10,607 nucleotides of DNA from the NCBI GenBank assembly GCA_964383905.1, contig CAYLJO010000212.1:1-10607 (forward strand), in the 5' to 3' direction. Of the stretch, positions 1 through 6,000 are shown one piece after another. Every line of letters starts with the position of its first letter. Positions within the stretch are counted from its first letter, which is position 1. The position numbers and the translations under genes are program-made. The DNA comes from CAYLJO01 sp964383905 (GTDB taxonomy: Bacteria > Acidobacteriota > Blastocatellia > Pyrinomonadales > Pyrinomonadaceae). The notes under the pieces are model-generated. The model saw only the letters and a list, made by a program, of their open reading frames with translations, did no database searches and was not told where the DNA came from.

Positions 1-705
1 CATTGTGAGAAGCCCGACAAAGACGCTGACCCATTTGCGCTTATCGCCATCCAGGTAGGCATCCCCGGTGATGAGCGCCGCCAAATCCATGGAAAAGAAC
101 CAGAACGAGAAGGCCAGCGGCGCGGTCAGGAAGCCAAAGCGCACGAATCGCAGCGCGAGCGCCGCCGCGCCAATCGTCGCCAATTCCAGCACGATCCATG
201 AGCCGTGAATCTTCGGATAATACTGCTGGTAGCTTCCGGGGGTTCCGGCGGGCCAAAAGCCGAGCATATCTTCAATCGAGTAAGTGAGAAGCGGCATGAG
301 GCAGACGGCGACCGTGATCAGGAGTCCGCCGCCGACTAAATAAGCTTTGCGGCGTAGCCACCAGCCGAGCCGAGCCGCTACAATCATATAGACCAGCACG
401 GTTATGAAAATACCGGGCGAGCCGAGCGCTTCCCACTTATCACCCAGAAACCAGGCGCACGCCGAAATCATCAACATTGCGCCGAAATAATAGGCGACTG
501 TGACGAGATTGAGCCCCTTATACTGCTCCGGCGCAGGCGACTTGGTCTCAGGCGCGAGCAAGCGATTAAAGCGCTGTTGGTAGCCCCATTGTATGAGGCG
601 TTCGGCGTCGGTTCGCGCCAGCACGCCCTCGGCGGCGGCACGCTGAATGTCGGGCGCTGTCAGCAAGAGCTCTGATCTCGCCGTATCCAGGGGTATGGTA
701 GACAT
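1..705 (-). CDS. Multi-pass membrane protein, N-terminal 235 codons (partial at left edge)
   Basis: The reading frame is open from ATG at 705-703 to the window edge without a stop, giving 235 residues of an incomplete protein. The start is supported by AGAGGAG, 8 nt upstream of the ATG. Residues 1-65 are soluble and helical in character, with an acidic/basic stretch around RTDAERLIQW (31-40). Hydrophobic segments then follow at about 67-88, 97-117, 122-143, 169-187, 191-213 and from 225 onward, so at least six membrane spans are expected. A short cytoplasmic helical head followed by many spans resembles the DUF2157 type of predicted bacterial membrane protein, but I do not see a decisive motif and the family call is tentative. 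No catalytic residues or substrate clues are visible. The function is unknown. No same-strand neighbour is close enough upstream to suggest an operon. Confidence 0.85.
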   Translation of the reverse strand, partial: MSTIPLDTARSELLLTAPDIQRAAAEGVLARTDAERLIQWGYQQRFNRLLAPETKSPAPEQYKGLNLVTVAYYFGAMLMISACAWFLGDKWEALGSPGIFITVLVYMIVAARLGWWLRRKAYLVGGGLLITVAVCLMPLLTYSIEDMLGFWPAGTPGSYQQYYPKIHGSWIVLELATIGAAALALRFVRFGFLTAPLAFSFWFFSMDLAALITGDAYLDGDKRKWVSVFVGLLTM

Positions 706-895
706 TAAGGTAACTCCTCTCGCGCTCCGCACCGCTACGGTGAATGCCAGCAACTCCAGATCATAGAGGTTAAGTAGGGGCGAGGGCCTTAAAGGTTGTG
801 ACACTTCTTAAACTATCACAAAGCTAATTGGCTTAAACATTAAACCTATTTTGTGATCTCGTTCATGCTTCTATCATCAGCTATCAATGAGTAGA
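706..895 (-). promoter_or_regulatory. Upstream region of the membrane-protein gene
   Basis: This 190-base stretch holds no ORF of note. Read toward the membrane-protein gene it contains an inverted repeat (TTGTGA 796-801 and TCACAA 816-821), a lone TTGTGA at 851-856, a compact CACCG/CGGTG hairpin with a 3-nt loop at 730-742, and then the ribosome binding site (AGAGGAG, 714-720). The AT-rich part at about 800-860 is the likely promoter area, but no clear -35/-10 pair could be fixed. The hairpin ends about 10 nt before the ribosome binding site. Confidence 0.4.
796..821. promoter_or_regulatory. Candidate operator: TTGTGA-N14-TCACAA inverted repeat
   Basis: Perfect 6-bp arms TTGTGA (796-801) and TCACAA (816-821) are separated by 14 nt, about 90 bases upstream of the membrane-protein start. 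The half-site resembles those of CRP/FNR-family regulators, but the spacer is 14 nt rather than the 6 nt usual for CRP, so a regulator cannot be named. A third copy of TTGTGA lies at 851-856. The site may be a binding site for an unknown regulator or a chance repeat in AT-rich DNA. Confidence 0.25.
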
Positions 896-1195
896 TTACG
901 GCGTCGTGTGGCTGCCCATGAAAGTCGGTGACATGTATTGGCCGGCCGCCAGCCTAATCTCATAGAGATGCGTGTCACCGCCTGCCATCTCTCTCTCGAT
1001 AGGTTTCGCCGGCTCAAGTGCGCGCACTTCCTGCTCCTGCCGCTGCTGTGAGCTAACTGATCCTGGGCGCGGCCGTAGCGAGGCGGAATGGGCGAACGCT
1101 ATCACCACTACGCAAAACAAGAGCAGCAGTCGCAGACAGAGGCTAATGCCGGCGGCGACATGAGCGTGAGTGCGGGAAGAGAGTCTAAGCGACAT
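896..1195 (-). pseudogene. Truncated secreted protein: signal peptide plus leader resembling CHAT/TPR-type proteins
   Basis: This 99-residue ORF starts at ATG 1195-1193, with a G-rich GGGGGGA stretch about 6 nt upstream. Residues 1-38 form a clear signal peptide: an Arg/His n-region, a Leu/Val-rich core (LCLRLLLLFCVVVIAFA) and a small-residue site at AHSAS. After a low-complexity Gln/Arg stretch comes ALEPAKPIEREMAGG and then IRLAAGQY. From memory of the family, this signature opens the mature part of large CHAT or tetratricopeptide proteins in Acidobacteria-like genomes, where it continues into a beta-rich segment of the VVVEQRG kind. Here the likeness ends at Tyr-86 or so (about position 935); the frame runs on for a dozen unrelated residues (MSPTFMGSHTTP) and stops. 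No continuation was found in the other frames to the left. I read it as the 5' relic of a deleted gene. It could still be expressed as a small exported peptide. Confidence 0.55.
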
Positions 1196-1418
1196 AGGGT
1201 TTCCCCCCTGTGTGAAGAAGGCGCAACAAGTGTGCCGGTAGCCATGCCCTAAGGAGACTAATTGGCCAGAAAAGGAGAGATGTAGTATCCAACTTCAGTG
1301 TTGATGCTCTAAATAGAGCACAATAGCGCACCGGGAGTGGCGCTCTTCCGGGCGTTTCTTTTTTGTCGGAAACTGGCGCCGTTTCTTTTTTGTTCGCCTC
1401 CCTATTTTTTCGTTTATT
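1196..1418. other. Intergenic region between divergent leader relic and small ORF
   Basis: No supported gene lies here. It contains a perfect 6-bp hairpin (TGCTCT 1305-1310, loop AAAT, AGAGCA 1315-1320), a bulged GC-rich hairpin with arms AGCGCAC (1325-1331) and GT(G)GCGCT (1337-1344), and two T-rich direct repeats. The region should carry the promoter for the plus-strand genes to the right and perhaps the one for the minus-strand relic to the left. No convincing -35/-10 pair was seen. Confidence 0.4.
1353..1393 (+). repeat. Two exact 14-bp T-rich direct repeats, 27-bp period
   Basis: CGTTTCTTTTTTGT occurs at 1353-1366 and again exactly at 1380-1393. Between them GAAAC (1369-1373) is complementary to GTTTC in either copy (1354-1358 or 1381-1385), so two mutually exclusive short hairpins are possible. 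The right-hand pairing is followed directly by six T, which resembles a weak intrinsic terminator on the plus strand. Stems of only 5-6 bp make a regulatory role uncertain. Confidence 0.4.
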
Positions 1419-1640
1419 ATGAGCCAGTGTTGGGTCCGGATTGATCCTGCAGGTAACGATCGTTGGGAATTCGACTGGCACATAAAATTCCTCACGGAGA
1501 GTGGTAAAGTGGTTCGCCGCAAACACGACGGTCGCGCGCTTGATCAGGATTATAAAGAGGGTGTCTACGTCGTAAAGTTCATGCCAGAGGACAACATAAG
1601 CTGTTGGGCCGCTGATCGTGAATGCTCTGACAAGTGTTAA
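1419..1640 (+). CDS. Small hypothetical protein, 73 aa (doubtful)
   Basis: An ATG-started frame encodes 73 residues with a protein-like pattern: RWEFDWHIKFL, then GKVVRRKHDGR and GVYVVKFMP. The alternating hydrophobic and polar residues suggest a small beta-rich fold, with four Cys in all. It ends 49 bases before the ankyrin gene on the same strand, so the two could share a transcript. Against it, no Shine-Dalgarno sequence precedes the ATG; the upstream bases are T-rich. The frame stays open back to a TAG at 1314-1316, so the true start may be non-ATG and earlier, or this may be the 3' end of a decayed gene. I do not recognise a family. Confidence 0.35.
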   Translation: MSQCWVRIDPAGNDRWEFDWHIKFLTESGKVVRRKHDGRALDQDYKEGVYVVKFMPEDNISCWAADRECSDKC

Positions 1641-1689
1641 GCGTTCTTTCACAATGAGCAAAGGCACTTCACATTAAGAGGAATAACCC

Positions 1690-2490
1690 ATGTACTTAAT
1701 CATCTCTTTGCTCGTTTCCATAGTGACCGGAGCACCGGGCGCTAAGCTTGCCCATCTATCTTTCTTATACAAGTCATCAGCGCCTAAGTTCGCTCAAGAG
1801 AAGAGTACGGCCCCTACCGGCGATCATACTATCTTGATAGATGCAGCAGCAAAGGGAGACATGACCACCGTAAAGGCATTGCTAGATAAGGGGGTGGACA
1901 TAAACGCGAAGAACAAAGAATGCAGAACCGCTTTATATCAAGCGGCAGCGAATGGTCACACCGACATTGTACGGGTGCTGCTGGACAGGAGGGCTGGCGT
2001 GAATGCTCAAGCTTATGGCTGGACAGCCTTGACGCATGCGGCAGCGAACGGTCATGTTGATATTGTGCAAGCATTATTAGAGGCAAAAGCGGATGTCAAT
2101 GTGAAATCTGAGGACGGTTGGACAGCTTTGATAGGGGCGGCAGCCAATGACCACACTGAGATCGTGCGAATGTTGCTTGAGAAGGGTGCCGATGTGAACG
2201 CAAAACAGGCAGCCGGGGCTTATGTAATTGGCCTAGGCAAGGTTGGCGGTTACACCGCCTTGATGTGGGCAGCAAGAGAAGCTCATATAAAGATGGTGAA
2301 AGTGCTTCTTGCCGCGGGGGCCAACGTTAATGCGAAGAATATCAAAGGAGGTACGGCGTTGACGCTTGCAGCGCATGAGTGGCGAAGCTCGATCACCCTT
2401 GAACCAGGTGCTCAATGGGGATCAATGCCTAGGCGTGAAGATCGGGTGGAAACGGTTCGGTTACTCAAAAAGGCTGGAGCTAAAGATTAG
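1690..2490 (+). CDS. Ankyrin-repeat protein, probably exported (266 aa)
   Basis: The ATG is preceded by AAGAGGAA with about 7 nt spacing, and an in-frame TAA just upstream rules out a longer form. Residues 2-20 are hydrophobic and could be a signal peptide or anchor, though the n-region lacks a basic residue. Residues 45-264 carry ankyrin units: about 45-77, 78-110, 111-143, 144-174, 187-219 and a broken final one from 220. Each intact unit shows the TAL..AA..GH..IV..LL..GA.VNA pattern. Ankyrin repeats bind other proteins; no enzyme domain is attached, so the partner is unknown. Two departures stand out: an insertion of about 14 residues (AAGAYVIGLGKVGG) between units four and five, and a last unit whose two helices are split by a longer loop (about 231-250). 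Base composition looks more AT-rich than in the large gene. A decayed transposase begins directly after the stop. Confidence 0.9.
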   Translation: MYLIISLLVSIVTGAPGAKLAHLSFLYKSSAPKFAQEKSTAPTGDHTILIDAAAKGDMTTVKALLDKGVDINAKNKECRTALYQAAANGHTDIVRVLLDRRAGVNAQAYGWTALTHAAANGHVDIVQALLEAKADVNVKSEDGWTALIGAAANDHTEIVRMLLEKGADVNAKQAAGAYVIGLGKVGGYTALMWAAREAHIKMVKVLLAAGANVNAKNIKGGTALTLAAHEWRSSITLEPGAQWGSMPRREDRVETVRLLKKAGAKD

Positions 2491-2858
2491 TTTAGAGGGA
2501 GCGCATTGCAAAGAGATCGAACGCCTGACCCATTCGGACTGACCGCTCTTCTCAATCACTGGTGCGATACCGGAGAGTTGCGCCAGCTCATCCGGGGTGC
2601 TCCACCGCTGCCTNNNNNNNNNNNNNNNNNNNNNNNNNNNNNNNNNNNNNNNNNNNNNNNNNNNNNNNNNNNNNNNNNNNNNNNNNNNNNNNNNNNNNNN
2701 NNNNNNNNNNNNNACTCACGGATCGCTTCAAGGACGGTCCTCATCTGTGCCGCCAGTGCCTTGACCATTAGCGCTGAGGAGTTGATCACCGCCACATCTG
2801 TCGTCACCGGTTCGTCTCCTGACGCACGGAGTTGTGCCCGCCGTGTCCGCCGCGTAAT
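2491..2858 (-). pseudogene. Decayed IS110-type transposase, two fragments across an assembly gap
   Basis: Two minus-strand stretches read as parts of one transposase. From 2858 to 2714 the frame gives a segment including ASGDEPVTTD, then SALMVKALAAQM and TVLEAIRE, like the helical linker of IS110 enzymes. From 2613 to about 2521 it gives RQRWSTPDELAQLSGIAPV, then EKSGQSEWV, matching the Transposase_20 (C-terminal) region, where SGIAPV..SG...WV is characteristic. The middle, expected to contain the Gly-rich PGAG motif, falls in the gap. The gene is broken: an in-frame TAA (2861-2859) cuts it from the N-terminal DEDD catalytic domain, of which nothing was seen, and after WVR homology is lost before the ankyrin stop, so the end of Transposase_20 is missing too. 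It cannot be an active element. The likeness was judged by eye. Confidence 0.7.
2614..2713. other. Scaffold gap (100 N)
   Basis: Exactly 100 undetermined bases, the usual placeholder for a gap of unknown size. It falls inside the transposase remnant. The frames on the two sides would join only if the missing length leaves remainder 2 when divided by 3; 100 leaves remainder 1, so the number of N is probably not the true distance, unless the gene is also frameshifted there. Confidence 0.95.
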
Positions 2859-2976
2859 TTACTGGAAGGCAGAGGGTTGTAAGCCATCAGATTATTGACC
2901 CGCTATTAGTCTTGATGCTTTGCTATGGAAATTTAGGTGTGCTCATTCGCGATCTGTATGTGTTGTCGGACCTACA
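2859..2976. other. Intergenic region between transposase remnant and 3' hairpin
   Basis: No ORF with protein character is visible on either strand. It may include the degraded 5' part of the transposase gene, but I could not recognise any of the DEDD domain in the three minus-strand frames. Confidence 0.4.
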
Positions 2977-3047
2977 CCGTAGGATGCTGCGGAGAGAGGT
3001 TTCTTGTTTTGGTAGCGCTCTCTCCGCAAGCAGATCCCGGCCTACGG
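2977..3047 (-). terminator. Two-tier inverted repeat just after the giant gene (3' hairpin)
   Basis: Outer arms CCGTAGG (2977-2983) and CCTACGG (3041-3047) enclose inner arms TGCGGAGAGAG (2988-2998) and CTCTCTCCGCA (3018-3028). Both pairs are perfect (7 bp and 11 bp), with a 19-nt loop and an asymmetric internal loop. Read on the minus strand, the structure starts 2 nt after the TAA of the giant gene, which is where a terminator or an mRNA 3'-stabilising hairpin would sit. No T tract follows the distal arm, so it is not a textbook intrinsic terminator; transcript protection or a factor-dependent stop are alternatives. Confidence 0.6.
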
Positions 3048-3049
3048 AA

Positions 3050-6000
3050 TTATCTCAGTTGAAACCGCACCGCGTGGCTCACCGGATCAGCTCCCGCCGT
3101 GAATTGCAAGATGTACGTGCCATCCGCTATGTCCTCCGCTTCGTACCTGTACTGCGGTGTATGACGCTCTCGCGGGTGGAACTCAAAGTCGCTTCTCGAA
3201 GCAACCGGCACCTGAGTTGTGCCCGCCACCAATGATAAGCTCTGCGCGTGCAAGACAATGCTTGCACTCGAGACGTTCCTGCCTTGAGCGTCGACGAGTT
3301 CCAGCCTGATATTATCTTCGTCTGCCGGCAACACACAGATGTTATTGGTGTCGCACAGTTGCGGGCTAATACTCACGACGCGGTCATTATGATCATTATC
3401 AACCAAGAGGAGGATATTGTAGGCGACCGTCAACTTGCCATCCACGTAAGTGATGGCATAGTTCCGCGAGGTCAAGCCGCCGGGCGTCACGGGGTAGGTG
3501 CCCACGTCGCTTGAGACGGTGGCCGGCGTGGTGAAGACCAGTGTCCCGTTAAGCACGCTCGGGTCCTGACCGAGCACGAAACCAGAGTAGCTGGCCGTAA
3601 ATGCCGGATTAGCCGCCGCGAGGATCTTCAACGTGTTATCCGCCGTCACGGTCAATGGCGCTTTGTTGATCGTCAACGTCCCGCTCTGGAAAGTAATGGC
3701 GTAGTTGGGCGAGGAGAGGCCGGCAGGAGTCACCGCGTAGGTGCCCGCATCACTGGAGATAGTGGCCGCGGTCGAGAAACTGACTGTTCCGCTCAGAGAA
3801 GTCGGGTTATCGCTAAGCACAAACCCGGAATAGCTGACCGTGAATGGCGGTAAAGGATCGCCATAGGTCTTCGAACTGTCAACCGCCGTCACCGTTAGAG
3901 GCGCCGGAATTACCTTCAGTGTGCCAGGCACAAAGCTGATGGCGTAGTTGGGTGAAGTCAATCCACCGGGCGTGATCGGGTAGCCGCCTGCTCCGCTGCC
4001 GAGGGTCGCCGCCGTGCTGAGGCTCAACGTGCCGCTAAGCACGCCGGGTCCCTCACCAAGCACGAAGCCGGCGTAGGTAACGGTGAGGGCCGGATTAGGC
4101 GAGCCATAGGTCTTCGACTTGCTGTCGGCCGTCACCGTCAGGGGCGCTTGGGTCACCGTCAGCGTGCCATTCCTTGAGGTTACGGCGTAGTTGCCGAGCC
4201 TGTTGGTCGGGTCGGCGAGCGCCGGCACGATGTCATAAGTGCCAACCGGGCTGGCCGGTACGGCCGTCGTGCTGAAAGAGACGGTGATGTTGTCGCCGTT
4301 CTGAAGGCCGGAGAGCATGCCCGTGATCGGCGGGTTGGGCTCACCATAGACCTTCGTCTTATCGTCTGTCGTGACGCTCAACGGCGCTTTAGCGACATTG
4401 ATTATGACGTCGGCCGCAGCCGTGTTGTAATTGGAATTGTCGTCGGGCATAAAGCTCACCGACAAGGTCTGGCTTTGGCCGGCGTTCAGCACCGCTCCGG
4501 CCGCCGGGCTGTAGGTGAAAGCCCCCGGCACGTTGGCCGTCGCGTTAAGCTGTGAGTTGCCGAGCGGCGTGCCATAGGTGATATCAGGCGGGTTGGTCCA
4601 ACTGATTGTTGGCGTCGCCTTGTTGACGATCTGGTTAAGAGTCGGGGACGAACTGCCAAAGTAATTAGCCGTCTCCGCATAGACCGCGCGTATAGAGTGA
4701 TTTCCTGCGTTGAGCGCGGAAGTCGTGAGTGAGGCGCTGCCGCCACTCATAACGGCTGTGCCGAGCGATACGGGGCCGTCGAAGAACTCTACGCTTCCCG
4801 GCGGTGCCCCACCACTGCTTGAGACGGTGGCGGTAAAGGCGACCAGTTGGCCGTAAGTGGAAGGTAAATTACTTGAGGCAATTGTGGTCGTCGTGCCCGC
4901 CTTCGTCACCACATAGTTAATAGAGAGGCTCGATCCATTACCCACCTTATCCTGCGCGTTGACGGTGAAGGTCTTCGGGCCGACGGAAGAAGTATCAATG
5001 TTACTTCCGGTCGGCACAGGGCCGGCGCATGACGCCGGACCGGAGCCGCCGTCAACGCAGGTGTAATCGGCAGCCACCGCCTGGTTGAAGCTGTAGGTCG
5101 TATTCTTGGGCGCATTGATGGCAATGGTGGGGGCTTTCTTGTCCACCATGTTGCCGGTGATGGGCCCCGCCGTGGCGCAATTTCCGGCCACATCGCAAAC
5201 CTGATGGCTGTTGGTTGGGGCATTGGCCGTCTCGGTGCCGCTCGCAAGGCTGGTTGAGAGCGAGAAGGTAGCGTCCGCCGGATTCGCCAGGCCCGATCCG
5301 CCATCCTTTGCCGTGCAGGTGATACTCACATCGCCCGCATGCCACAGCCCGTCAGACGCTGCGCATTGAATCGCCGGGGGCGTGGTATCGCGCACCGTGA
5401 CCTGGAACGTCTTGGTGCTAGTGTTTCCGGCTGCGTCCGTGGCCGTCACTTTCACCGTTGTGGTGCCGAACGGGAAAGTAGTGCCGGAGGCAGGGCTTGC
5501 TGTGACCTTCGGCGACGGATCAGCGTTATCCGTCACGGCCGGCAGTGTGTAATTGACCACCGCCCCCGAAGGTGACGTCGCCTCAACTATGAGATCGCTG
5601 ACGGGACCGATCACCGGTGGGATCGTGTCGCGGATGAAGCTCTGGGTCTGCCCCGCGCTGAGCGTTGTCGTCAGGCCGGAGACGGTGATGGTGACTGTGC
5701 CTGAGAGTACCTTCGCGACGACAGAAACTTCCGCGTCAGGGGCAGACTGCTCGAAACTGACATCAACGGATGCGCCCGGATCAAGCTTGAATGAGCCGAA
5801 GGGCACCTGGTTGTCGTCGAGCAACTGAACCGTGAGCGGGTCGGTGTTATCGGGACTGGCCGTAATCGGGCTTCCCAGGCTAACGATATTCCCGGTGGAC
5901 AACGGGTGCGCTTGAGTCTGGGTAATGGGCACGGACACGGTGGTCCAGAAGATTCTGGGAGGGCAGAAGAAGCAGAAGTACCGGACGACGACCGGTATCT

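Noticed and set aside
796..821. CRP binding site
   Set aside because: The TGTGA/TCACA half-sites fit, but the spacer is 14 nt rather than 6, so a CRP site is not claimed; it is kept only as a generic inverted repeat.
1185..1667. 160-codon minus-strand frame antisense to the small ORF
   Set aside because: It begins with GTG, has no ribosome binding site, and its composition follows from T-rich non-coding DNA read backwards; it overlaps the better-supported plus-strand frame and the start of the truncated leader gene.
2506..2898. Plus-strand and minus-strand frames running through the N block
   Set aside because: They depend on the arbitrary 100-N length, and the real coding signal on each side is the minus-strand transposase in frames that do not join at that length.
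2912..3235. 107-codon plus-strand frame
   Set aside because: It lies over the 3' hairpin and antisense to the end of the giant gene; no ribosome binding site and no protein-like pattern.
4486..5345. Several Arg/Pro/Ala-rich frames overlapping the giant gene
   Set aside because: Typical out-of-frame shadows of a GC-rich coding sequence with biased composition.
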